Origin: Hygrophila difformis
Lineage: Eukaryota > Streptophyta > Magnoliopsida > Lamiales > Acanthaceae
Direction: 5' to 3'
DNA length: 64,000 nucleotides
Assembly: GCA_030278955.1 (NCBI GenBank)
Contig: JAOANR010000004.1
Span: 18,104,526 to 18,168,525, forward strand
The notes beneath the pieces were generated by a model. It did not search any database and was not told the origin of the DNA. It was given only the letters and a program-made list of their open reading frames with translations. The position numbers and the translations under genes are program-made. Positions 48,115 to 58,536 of the stretch are shown here, one piece after another (the stretch's first letter is position 1; every line of letters starts with the position of its first letter).

Positions 48115-50250
48115 TGATGCACCCTGCGAAACCACACTAAATAAGCTTAAATTATGTTAAAATGAACCTAAATTGCATGCATGAGACTCTATTTTACTGC
48201 TTTTTAATGTATATTTCATGTGTTGTGTAAATATTAATAAGACCGGTTAAATTGAGCTTATCCGAGCCCAATTTACCTTGCTTTATGCTTTATAATAAGA
48301 CTTTGGCAATTCTAATACATTGCAATGATGTTTTAGGCATTAAAATGAAGAAAGAAGATGTTCGGAGGTTAAAGGATGCAAAATTCGGAATTTTCAACAC
48401 TGGAAAGCTCCAGAATGCGCCACATGGGCATGTTGGCGCCTAAAATCATGCTTGAGCGCCACATTATGCGCCACCTCAACACTTAGGAAAATTTCGGATG
48501 GGAAAAAGCTTCAGGATGCGCCGCAATAGCTTGGTGGCGCCGAAAAGTGCTCCGAAGCGCCACAAAATGCGCCGCAGAGTAAATTTTAGGAAATTGTCAG
48601 AATGCACCGCACCTTCTTGGCGGCGGATAAAAGTGCCTTTCAGCGCCACTTTTTGCGCCACACTCGAAAATTCAGAAAATCTTCGTATGCGTCGCAGCTC
48701 CTTGGTGGCGCCGAAAACCTCTTCCGAGCGCCACTCCTTGGTGGCGCCGAAAACCTCTTCCGAGCGCCACTTTTTGCGCCACAGTCGCGGTTGAGCAGTT
48801 TTCTAACCTCCCGAACACGGTTTTAAGGCCAATTTATCGTCATTTCTTCAGATCAGACTTACCATTATTCGACAAAAATTCTCTGAAATCATCTAACAAT
48901 GGGAGAAGAAGGCCAGAAACACAGAATCAAGCCGGAGGAATTGGCCAGAATGCTGTTCTGATCGAGTTCTTCCTATCATAGGTGTTGCCTTTCTTTTTCT
49001 TGCTTTTTAATGAATGAAATTGCCTCTAAATGTAATCTGCTATTATGTTTTTAATTTGTAGACGGATTTCTGTATTGTTCGTGTTAGAAGTGTTCTAGAA
49101 CGGGAGTTCAGAATCACTTTGAAGTACGAATTCATCTTTTATGGAAGTAATATAATGTGTCGTTGTTTTCTATTGGAATCTGGAATTATGATTAAAATGT
49201 CAGATTATGTTTTATTTGGTTTGAACGCCATTCTGCATAAATGGTAGAAGTGAAATTCATGTTTTGGTGTTAATCTGCTTTTTGATCGATTAAATTGGAG
49301 TAATCTGTAATGGTGTTAGAATCGGTGTTAGGATTAAATGTTAGATGCCATTAGACTGATCGATATTCTGTGTTTTACCAAATCTGCTATTCACATTAAT
49401 AATCTGCTAAAGCTTAGAATTGACCGATCAATCTGTATTTTCTATTTTTAGCAATCTGGCATTAATTCTAATATATCTGCATTTTAATATTATTAATTAA
49501 ATCCAGTTTACCATGTTTTGTTATTATTTTACCATAATTGTTAAATTATTTACACTATTCTGCATAATTAAATGTTAGAATCCAATTCTGTGATTTCTGC
49601 TTTGCTAAATCGGGAGATAAAAAGTAGAATTAATATTTTAGTACCGGAATTGGGAATAAATTACATTATAAATGGATTCTGGCATGTGCACAATGATTTG
49701 GGAAATGAAAAGTGCCTTTTAATTGCTATAGGAAAATTTATATGCTTGGGAAAGACTCAAATTTAAGCCTGGAATAATGATTGCAGGATGTTAGATAATT
49801 TAATCAGCTTCCATGAAATCCGTTTAAGCATAATTTGATTATTAGTAGATTACAATACTCTTTAATCTTTATAAAATAATTAATTTTAAGAAATTGATCT
49901 TTTTAGACATTGGAAAATGCTAAATCAATATGCAATTTTTATTTTAAATATAGATGGCAATATTTAAAATATTACAAGCATCTTCCATTTATATCTTTAT
50001 TAAATATAATTTTAATTTGCTTTATTTTAAATTTAATGCTATCATTTTTAATTAAATCTCCATTAGAATCAATCAAACTCTTTTTATATATAATATATAT
50101 AATTAATGAACTAAAGAACAATTAAAATTTCTCCGGAATGAAATAATATTCTGAAATTCCCTGTGGTTCGACCCGGTATTCACATGTTTTTATTACTTGA
50201 TGACAACCATCCGCTTGTAGTAAAAGATGAGTAGTGAAAATCACCCATCA
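48115..50250 (+). repeat. A4 3' LTR, 2136 bp
   Basis: Partner of 32616-34547. Followed by the ATCGC target duplication. Array units start at 48415, 48516, 48602 and 48687, and the phrase CTCCTTGGTGGCGCCGAAAA is duplicated in tandem near 48700-48745, making this LTR longer than its partner. Confidence 0.92.
48415..48783 (+). repeat. GCGCC hairpin array in A4 3' LTR (4-5 units)
   Basis: Same unit type as the other three arrays in A4. The two extra units relative to the 5' LTR show that copy number changes between the two LTRs of one element. Confidence 0.78.
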
Positions 50251-50255
50251 ATCGC

Positions 50256-52108
50256 GTCAATTGAAACCTCATGAGGCGAACTACCCGACACACGACTTGG
50301 AGTTGGCGGCAGTCATATTCGCTCTGAAGATATGGAGGCATTACCTCTATGGGCGAAAGTGTCAAATGTTCACTGAACACAAGAGCCACAAGTATACATT
50401 CACTCAGAAGGAGTTGAATTTAAGGCAAAGAAGGTGGTTGGAACTAATAAAGGACTACGATCTCGAAATTGCGTATCACAAAGGAAAGGCCAACGTGGTA
50501 GCCGATGCCCTAAGTTGGAAGACCCAACATGTGGCAAACTCGCTGGTAATTCCACCGGCATTGTATAAGGACTTGGCGAGATTGAGCTTAGAGCTGGTGC
50601 ACCCAGGCACCGTCAGAGAAGTGCTCAACGCCATAGTGGCCGAATCGACCATATTTGACGAGATCAAAATCGCCCAACCGGGTGACGAGAAGTTAAAAAG
50701 GATTAAGGAGAGCATTGCCGATGGAAAGGCGATAGGATTTCCTGTCCATGAGGATGGAAGCATTCGTTTCAAGGGAAGGTGGTGCGTACCACAAGAATGT
50801 GTAGAATTGAAACGAAGGTTGATGGAGGAAGGTCATAACACGTCATATTCGGTTCACCCCGGAGGTGACAAACTTTACAAGGACCTGAAGAAGAATTACT
50901 GGTGGCCGAATATGAAAAGAGAGGTAGCGGAGTTTGTGGCGAGATGCCTCACGTGCCAAAAGGTCATGGCCGCACGACAAAAACTCCTAGGATTGATGCA
51001 ACCATTGGAAATCCCGAGTTGGAAATGGGATAGTATCTCGATGGACTTTGTTTCGGGACTACCGCGATCACCTAAAGGGATGAACAAGATATGGGTGATT
51101 ATCGATAGGCTAACAAAGACGGCCATATTCATTCCAATGAAGGACACTTGGACTATGGACCAATTAGCCAGAGCTTATATCGACAACGTGGTACGACGAC
51201 ATGGGGTAACACATGACATCATTTCCGATAGAGACAGTAGATTCGTCTCTTACTTTTGGACTACGCTGAGAAAAGCGCTCGGTATGCAAATTAAGATGAG
51301 TACCACATTCCACCCGATGACGGATGGACAAACGGAGAGGACGATCCAAACGTTAGAGGACATGCTGAGAGCGTGCGTCCTAGAATTTAAGGGTAGTTGG
51401 GAAAATCACTTACCATTAATTGAATTTTCCTACAATAATAGCTACCATGCTAGCATTGGTATGGCACTGTTCGAAGCACTGTACGAACGGAAGTGCCGAA
51501 GTCCGTTAAGTTGGGTAGAGAATGATAAGACAGTGGTAGTAGGACCACAACTTGTTGAGGGTATGGCTCAACAAATTAAGATCATTCAAGGGAAGATGAA
51601 AGCAGCACAAGATCGACAAAAGAGTTATGCCGATGTGAGACGGCAAGACCTAGAATTTCAAGTTGGAGATAAGGTCATGCTAAAGATATCATCAATGAAG
51701 GGGGTGATGCGCTTTGGCAAACGGGGAAAGCTAAGTCCTCGATATATAAGACCTTACGAGATTTTAGAAAGAGTCGGTACTTTAGCATATCGACTAGCCT
51801 TACCGCCACAACTGGCTCAAGTGCACAATGTGTCCCATGTATCACAACTGAAGATGTATGTGCACGACCCAACACATGTACTCCAACCGGATGAAATTGA
51901 ATTGGATAATGACTTGAGCTACGAGGAAATTCCGGTGCGAATACTCGATGTGAAGGAGAGAGTAACGAGAAATAAGACAGTGAGGATGATTATGGTTCTT
52001 TGGTCGAACCACGAAACTGAAACGACAACATGGGAGTTAGAAGCCGACATGAGGGAGCATTACCCGACCCTATTCCAAGACGATGCAACCACAGTTATGG
52101 GGACATAA
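50256..52108 (+). pseudogene. T2 RNase H end, integrase and chromodomain
   Basis: Continues in phase from 32615 (AYAS then [17 protein letters not shown]) and is open to TAA 52108. RNase H ends near [20 protein letters not shown]. Integrase: the zinc-binding region with [20 protein letters not shown] and CLTCQKV; catalytic D (51044, MDFVSGLP), D (51227, SDRDSRF) and E (51335, GQTERTIQ), with 35 residues between the last two. The C-terminus [20 protein letters not shown] then [19 protein letters not shown] is a chromodomain of the Tekay/Del type, which targets insertion to marked chromatin in these elements. Although listed as pseudogene because nested insertions split it, this part has no internal stop. 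Confidence 0.92.
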
Positions 52109-52130
52109 CTGTAATCTTAAGGGTGGATGA
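52091..52130 (+). other. T2 hairpin 1 and first polypurine motif
   Basis: Overlaps the pol end. Perfect 9-base arms ACAGTTATG and CATAACTGT around GGGA, then AAGGGTGGATGA (52119-52130), then TGTAACGACCC, which looks like an LTR start but is not the LTR used. Confidence 0.7.
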
Positions 52131-52376
52131 TGTAACGACCCGAACATTTTGTATCCCAAACAAACAAATTCGAATTGTTTTGAACTACGTAATGACTTGA
52201 TCCCTTCATAGGGTACGTAGGCAACTTGGAAATTTCAATTCTGGGTTCATTCAGATAATCAACAAACAATCACAAACAAACAAACGACCAATAATCTAAT
52301 AATCAACAAACAATCAATGAACAATCACACAAGATCAAACAACCAAACAATCAAACAATCGAACGGTACGTCGCGC
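52131..52376 (+). other. T2 3' untranslated region
   Basis: Shares the ACGTAATGACTTGATCCCTT and GTAGGCAACTTGGAAATTTC phrases with the N3 3' UTR, then a CAAACAA-rich low-complexity run. No gene. Confidence 0.65.
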
Positions 52377-52413
52377 AACTTCGAGGACGAAGTTGATTCT
52401 TAAGGGGGGTAGA
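52377..52413 (+). other. T2 hairpin 2 and polypurine tract used for the 3' LTR
   Basis: Arms AACTTCG and CGAAGTT around AGGA (52377-52394), then AAGGGGGGTAGA (52402-52413) directly before the LTR start at 52415. Confidence 0.85.
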
Positions 52414-52414
52414 C

Positions 52415-54414
52415 TGTAATACCCGAGACTTTTAATAATAGGAAATGGAATTAAATTCAAAGAGCAAAGGAATTTTAATTCCAAGAACCGTGAATTCGAA
52501 AATGATTTAAATAAATAAATCATTGCACGAGAATTGAAAGACGACGAATTCGACACCGACGAAATTAAATTCAATGGATTCAAGATTTCGAATACGAAAT
52601 CAATTAAAGACAGAATAAAATTGAGGATATAAATCGGAGTCCGAGAATGACCCGGAAAACCGAGCCTGAAAACGTAGGAGGATAGAAACCCGAACGAGAG
52701 GAGGAAAGGCCCGATGGATCGCCCGGCCCGGCCCACGGCACAGCCCAACCGAAAGCCGCGCGGTGGCCGCGCTGTCTGGAAGGATCCCGCGCCGAGACCG
52801 CCCCGCACGATAGTGTGCGATCAACTTTCTCTTTTCGACAATTTCTGACCTTATTTTCGACCCCCGGCTTTGGTAACTTGATCTTAGGCAATGGGAAGGT
52901 TATATGGACGCGTTTAGAGGCTGGAGGCTCATTGTTTTCGAGCTCCAAACCCTAGCAGCCCCATTGTCTCTCCAAACTCTCCAAACTTCTTCCAAAACCC
53001 GATATCACCAAGTTCGCGCTTTCGGATCACTTTCCGGCGATGAAAACCGACGAAGGAGGCGTGGAGAGCAAGAAATTTAGGATTCCGGATTGTGGTAAGT
53101 CGTTCATAGGTTTTCGTTTAACTTTTATGAATTCGCATAAATTTCCTATAATAGAACTTGTTTATTTTGGTGTCTTTTAAGTGCCTGTAAAATTTCATAA
53201 ATTTTGGAGGTCGATTACTATGTCAAAAACTCCTTTGAAATTAGAAAAAGTTGGCAGATTTTGTACCTTGCAAATATTGTATAATTTCACTTGATTCCTC
53301 ACATAATTTCGAAAAACGTAAAACACGAAAGTTGTTCGTTAACGTGTTTTTGATTTACTGGGAAAATATCAAGTCGATTGCCCTTGAAATGAATTATGAA
53401 ACTGAGATGGCATAAACTGTGGCAATGGCTTGGTTGAAACGTTGAAAAACTCGACTTTTGAGAAACACATGATTTGTGAGATATGACTAAACACTAAAAC
53501 ATTTTTCCTAAAAAAATCCCGTTAATCTAGGCTGAGCTAGATCACCACGTTAAGTAGGGGGTGAGTGCTCTGCAGGGTGCCCATATATCTTGAAATTCGT
53601 GCCCGAGTGGACGAACTGTGATATGTTGTGAAATTGTGCCAAAACGGCCTTTGTGAAATTAGTCTACACTCTTGGATGTATCCGAATGGGTTACTCGAGG
53701 CACCGGAGTGGTACTGTGTATGGCGTGATAAGCGGGTTGCTTCGGCAATTTTCCGAAAACTTGATATATGAGACACGAGATACTTGAGATATATGGTTGT
53801 GGCGTCCTCTTCTTAGTTAACGGGAGAAGATTTAAAAGATTTAAATATTTATTTGTATATTTATGTCGTTAATTATGCATTTTAACTTATGTCTTTAAAT
53901 TATGCCTATACCTGAAATTATCATTTTTAAATTAAATGGATTATAAGAAATTATGGATTTGTTATTGTCCAAACATGCATGCTTAAAATGAATTTGAATT
54001 ATTAAATTTTAGAACCCCTTTATTGCTATGCTAGAGATCGTCTTACTCAGTATTCCTTAACAGTGATAAATGTTGTTTATATTTTTCTATGACAGAGTAT
54101 GAAGCATGAGCATACATCCGGGGGGATTTATTTTGAACATTTTATTATTTTCTGCATGAGACTGCATACGGGCCTGTTAACCCGTGTTTTGGCCATGTCG
54201 GCCCTATATCTTATTTCCGCTGCATAGACTTATATTTCCGCTGCGTATATGGATGATTATTATTTTTAATATAAGTATTTCCGGACTTGGTTGATTTAAA
54301 TTATTTTATACCATTAGCCTTGCATCTCTCAAGTGAGCTCGAATGAAGTCGTGTCTTGCTTGAGAGGTGTGGCGGTGGCATCCCGGCCTGGGTGATCAAA
54401 TCCGGGGTGTTACA
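52415..54414 (+). repeat. T2 3' LTR, 2000 bp, with internal deletion
   Basis: Begins TGTAATACCCGAGAC, ends CCGGGGTGTTACA, followed by TTCAC. About 670 bases present in the 5' LTR (roughly 13107-13775) are missing at about 53127. It therefore resumes at the GAATTCGCA block. Confidence 0.92.
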
Positions 54415-54477
54415 TTCACGCTCAAGAAGAGCCAGCAGCCCCTGAACCAAACAACATAGGCGACCGCCTACGCATTT
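54415..54477 (+). pseudogene. T1 gag fragment after the T2 insertion
   Basis: After the duplicated TTCAC the T1 gag continues (AQEEPAAPEPNNIGDRLR), like T2 at 16565-16608. It ends abruptly near 54477 where LINE sequence starts; the rest of T1 is not found. Confidence 0.8.
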
Positions 54478-56359
54478 TTAAACGTTCGGAGTTTCCAATG
54501 ATTACAGGGCGTCAAACTATGGCCAAATTTTCCTTCATTCTGAACAAATTGGATGCTCGATTGGATGGGTGGGCTTATAAACTTCTCAATAAAGCCGGGC
54601 GTCTTATGCTTAGTCAGGCCGTTCTAGCACCTATCCCTACTTATGTTATGCAGTTGCATTGGCTACCAAGCGCGATATGTGATGCCATTGATTAGAGGGT
54701 CAAAAGATTCATTTGGAAGGATAGGTTCGGCAAGGGGCTTAATCTGGTTAAATGGGATAATGTGGCCTAAGGAAGTTTGGGGGAGGGGGCGGGCTTGGGA
54801 TTCAACAAGCTAGAGATATGAACATCGCTCTTCTTGGGAAGCTCCTTTGCGGGCTGTTGCACTGCCAGGATAAGACTTGAGTGAAAATGGTGGGAGCAAA
54901 CTTCTCTAAGGACACGCTGCTGATTTCGAATCATTTCACCAACAAGTATTATTTAATTAAGATAATACGCAAGTTGCTGCCAAACCTTCGGGATGGTTTC
55001 TCCCTTCGTCTGGGGAGGGGTTCAGCTTCTCTTTAGTTTTCCTCATGGTGGCATGACACTCAATTGGCTCCTCTAGTTACATATGTCGCTATTCAGGATT
55101 CAGACATGCAAGTTAAAGATGTTATATCTGATGGTCAATGGAATTGGTCAAATATTTACACTATGGTTCCAAGGTCTCTTTCGCAGCAAATTCAAGAAAC
55201 TTCACCTCATATTCTACATCCCTCATTATTTGATAATTGGATTTGGAATGGCCACCTTTCTAGGCAATACACCGTTTCATCGGCTTACATATTTTTGAAT
55301 CGATCGCCAACACAGCATAATGGATAGAAATGGATTTGGATGGCTAAGCTTCCCCACAAAATATGCTTCATGTTGTGGCTTCTTTATCATGGTTGTTTTC
55401 CGGTAAATCTCCTAAGACATCAACGTAAGCTTGCTTCATCACGGTTCAAGAGAGTTGGAGCCATTGTCTTTTTTATTGTACCTGGGCACGCCTTCTTTGG
55501 AATAATCTCCGTATTTTTCCACCAGTAGATTGTGACGACATGCCTAAAGACCAAATAAGATTCCTTCTGCATAACCTATGGCTTCATTTTAGTGTTATTT
55601 TTCTAGTAGCAATTTGGATTGTGGTTGGAAAGGAATGAGCGTGTTTTTAGTGGCAAGAAAAGAACTATATGGGCCCTTAAAAGAGACATCACTCATCTAT
55701 TGGCTGAAATAGAAAAGGGCCGAGATAGCGGTTTAGCGGCTGTCTCCCCGATTCGGTTGGTACATTAGAACATGGATGATTTTCAGGGGACGATCCTTAA
55801 TGCTGATGGGAGTTCATTGGGTAATCCGGGCCGCTCTGGTTTTGGCTTTGTTGTGAGAAACAAGGACGACCATTGGCCTGGAGGCGGTGTAGGTTATTTG
55901 GGGATCCACAATAACGTTTATGCTGAATTAGTAGAATTGCGATTTGGTTTAGAGTTCGTAGCTCAGATGGATACTCGTCAAGTGTGATGTTATTCTGATT
56001 CTGTCACTGCGATCAGATTACTGGATCACAACGATGGTCTTCACCCATATGCTCCTCTTCTTGTGAAGATTTGGGATGTTAGATACTCTTTTGAATCATG
56101 TTGGATGCGCCAGGTGCTGCGTAAAGGTAACATGGTGGCAGACTGTTTAGCTAAGCATAGAGCTTTAAAGGAAGAATTTTTCACCACTTGGGCATTCCCC
56201 CTGGACTTTGTCAGTGGGGCATTAGCGGCGGATCTTTTCCAGCGCGTGGTTCCCCGAGAATGACCCTAATTTTTACTCAATTTCTTGCTTTTCTTTTTTA
56301 ATTTTCCTTCATTTTGTGCTTGTTATCTGGCTTCAGCTCTTTCAAAAAAAAAAAAAAAA
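54478..56359 (+). mobile_element. L1-type LINE, 5'-truncated and decayed, with poly(A)
   Basis: Translations in shifting frames match the C-terminal half of plant L1 ORF2: ITGRQTMAKFSFILNKLDAR, LLNKAGRLMLSQAVL and IPTYVMQLHWLPSAICDAID just after the RT, then the linker (WIWNGHLSRQYTVSSAY, WIWMAKLPHKICFMLWLLYH), then an RNase H. Many stops and shifts. It ends in an A16 run at 56344-56359. No target duplication links its two sides. Confidence 0.85.
55772..56263 (+). pseudogene. LINE RNase H domain (plant type)
   Basis: ILNADGSSLGNPGRSGFGFV is the plant-type RNase H start of the sort found at the C-terminus of many plant L1 LINEs. AELVELRFGLEF and, after a TGA at 55985, YSDSVTAIRLL and VLRKGNMVADCLAKH carry the later motifs. 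One stop splits an otherwise readable domain. Confidence 0.82.
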
Positions 56360-56414
56360 GTTCATCGAATACCAATAAACATTCTGAATGTGTTTGATGT
56401 GTCACGACATAATA

Positions 56415-56665
56415 CTCTCTCCATTCTTTTTCATTTGTCTTTTTAGCATTATTACACAAATCAAGAAACATAAATATCAGTACACGATCTTCTATTTTTA
56501 CCCCTCTCACTTATCAAGAAATGTACTTAAAATGGAGAGAGAATGAGCATTATTAGGCAAATAAAGGGGTAATATTAGAAAATTTTCCTAGAAGTAGCGA
56601 AAATGACAAGTATTTTGGAATAATCTTTTATTTATAAAAAGACAACTAAAACGGAACAGATGGAG
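56415..56665. mobile_element. Stowaway-like MITE F, 251 bp
   Basis: Ends CTCTCTCCATTCTTTTTCAT and AAAACGGAACAGATGGAG, with TA at 56413-56414 and 56666-56667. The interior differs from MITEs A-E, so it is another family. Confidence 0.78.
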
Positions 56666-56728
56666 TAGAATAAAATAAATTCCCAGACACATATATTTGT
56701 CTGGGAATTCATGGCATTTTAAGAAATA

Positions 56729-56989
56729 CTTCCTCCGTTTTTTAAAGATAGCTACAGACCCACTCAGCACGCAGTCCAATGCACATTTTAAACCATTAAT
56801 AATTCAAATTCGGTACATGTAAAAATTCTAAAAGTTCGATATTTAAAATCTACAAGGCGAGATGAATCTAACAAGATCACACTTGGCTATATTTTAACTT
56901 GTATAACCATGAGAAAATTTTAAGTCAAAGTATATAAGTGAACAGTACTCATTAGTCAACAGTAGCTAACAAAAAAAAAACGGAGGGAG
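56729..56989. mobile_element. Stowaway-like MITE D, 261 bp
   Basis: Ends CTTCCTCCGTTTTTTAAA and AAAACGGAGGGAG, with TA at 56727-56728 and 56990-56991. The interior carries the core shared with MITE C (AATAATTCAAATTCGGTAC, GATGAATCTAACAAGATCAC). Confidence 0.85.
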
Positions 56990-57201
56990 TACTTCTCTAT
57001 CACCTGGAGATAAATGGAGGAGGATGTCAAACAAGGGGAGAGTGGAGAAAAAGTACTCGGAAATTTCCAAATTCTCCATATTCTTATTTGGATATAGGTA
57101 AAATTCAAATTTCAACTCCATCCAACTTGATTACACGTTGGTAGGATTGGCATCGAAGCTCCTTCATGGTGTGTCTCACACTTCTACATGCATCCAATAT
57201 A

Positions 57202-57450
57202 CTTCCTCCGTTTTGTTTGTTCCCATTTGTGGTTTGAGCACTATTCACACGCATACTTTAATTTAAAGTTTTATCATAGTTATATAAATTAAAATATAGA
57301 CAAGTGAGATCTTGTTAGACTCGTCTTGTCGTGTAGTATTTCAATATTAAAATTTTAGAATTTTTACTTGTAGCAAATTTGAGTTATTAATGATTTAAAA
57401 TTTGTATTGGACTGCGTGCTGGTCGGTCCGTAATATAAAAAAGAGAGGAA
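57202..57450. mobile_element. Stowaway-like MITE E, 249 bp
   Basis: Ends CTTCCTCCGTTTTG and AAAAGAGAGGAAG, with TA at 57200-57201 and 57451-57452. The core is inverted relative to D (GAGATCTTGTTAGACTCGTC, then AAATTTGAGTTATTAATG). Confidence 0.82.
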
Positions 57451-58536
57451 GTATATATGAATATAGCCCGGGGAGAAAAGTCAAGTCATCGTATGTAATT
57501 GTGGAATTTTTTAGAATATATACTGATGAGGGTTTTATTTATAAAGGCACAAATCCTACGCATATAACAATTAAAAGTTCAATTGGCGACATGCCCAAAA
57601 TTCCTCGTGGAGAGGGCGGCGATGGAATTCACGGTGGAAATCGTTCCGTCGCCATATTTTTGCTACTATTTAAAGTGCGACAGAAAAAGTGGTCGTCGCC
57701 GACATCTGCGACGGAATTTGAAATGCGCATTTTACTTGGTGGGTATTTTAATGAGATAATTTTTAGTATTTTAGGTTATTATTTCAAATAAAATTTTATT
57801 TTTTAATAATAATGTAAAGTTTATTCCAACGAAAGAAATATATTATACCATACATAAAATAAGTTTTTGATTTATATTTGTGGTTTGATTATTTTTAAAT
57901 ATAATATAATTTTTTTTTCTTTTGTTTTTTTATATTAGAAGAAAAAGTAAAAAGCACATAAAATAGTAAGTAATTATAAGTATAGACTGTTAAAAAAAAA
58001 AATCAAAATACGCCTTAATCGGCTAGGCCACGTAATCTAACTATAATAAATTGTAGAAACATATTTTTCAAATCTACCTATTATACCCTTTTTTATTCTT
58101 GATCATTCCCCTTATAAAAAAATATTATATTTTGGGTATAAATGTAATTTACCCCTATAAAACCCTAATTCAGGGTCTAAAATATAAATTCACTTCATTC
58201 AAAAAAACAAGAGCCATCGGATTACACATATATTGATCTCTGGCCGTCCGTTCTGCTAGATTGCTTCTTCAGAAAAATTTTAAATTGATCTTGTGGGCAA
58301 TTGTGTCCCATATCGCTTTGTGCATAAAACCCAGCACACTAGGGGCTTGAGAGTTCACTTCAATTGGGTTGCACCATAGTCTTCAATCACCACTTCATTT
58401 CTGGCCTTGCCTTTGCCACAGAAGTCCATGAGTAAATTAAACCTGTTCTAAGGGATCCATCTACCGCCTCACTCCTCATTAATTCTCATGCCTCATTAAT
58501 TGCAGCTGCCCTTAGCCTTCCTTAGCCTTCCCTATA

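Larger units (their letters stand above)
32616..50250 (+). mobile_element. A4: Athila-like gypsy retrotransposon, 17.6 kb
   Basis: LTRs begin TGATGCACCC and end CACCCATCA, flanked by ATCGC (32611-32615 and 50251-50255). The primer site is of the Asp-tRNA type used by Athila/Tat elements. Gag has a Q/N-rich tail, pol is of Athila type, and about 7.8 kb lies between pol and the 3' LTR, holding two related env-position ORFs and two GCGCC hairpin arrays. Longer than the usual 10-13 kb for this lineage. Pol has several lesions, so the copy is probably not autonomous now. Confidence 0.93.
12397..54414 (+). mobile_element. Chromovirus T2 (Tekay/Del-like), split by N3 and A4
   Basis: A full element from 5' LTR to 3' LTR with TTCAC at 12392-12396 and 54415-54419 as its 5-bp target duplication. 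Removing N3 (19093-32456) and A4 (32616-50250), each with one copy of its target duplication, leaves about 11 kb: LTR, primer site, ORF0, gag, PR, RT, RNase H, IN, chromodomain, 3' UTR, LTR. It sits in the gag of T1, a member of its own family. Confidence 0.93.
56360..58536. other. Intergenic DNA with MITEs, left of N5
   Basis: Apart from three MITEs, an AT-rich stretch. 57590-57740 has GGCGACGG/CCGTCGCC phrases that can pair (for example near 57617, 57648, 57692 and 57710) and could be a worn DNA-transposon end; I see no clear termini. 57750-58530 shows nothing I recognise. Confidence 0.5.

Noticed and set aside
48498..48826. Two Arg/Ala-rich frames of 98 and 74 residues in the A4 3' LTR
   Set aside because: They are translations of the GCGCC array; repeats in the protein follow the DNA repeats.
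57402..57791. 129-residue frame at the edge of MITE E
   Set aside because: It starts inside the MITE and has no recognisable domain; likely chance in AT-rich DNA.
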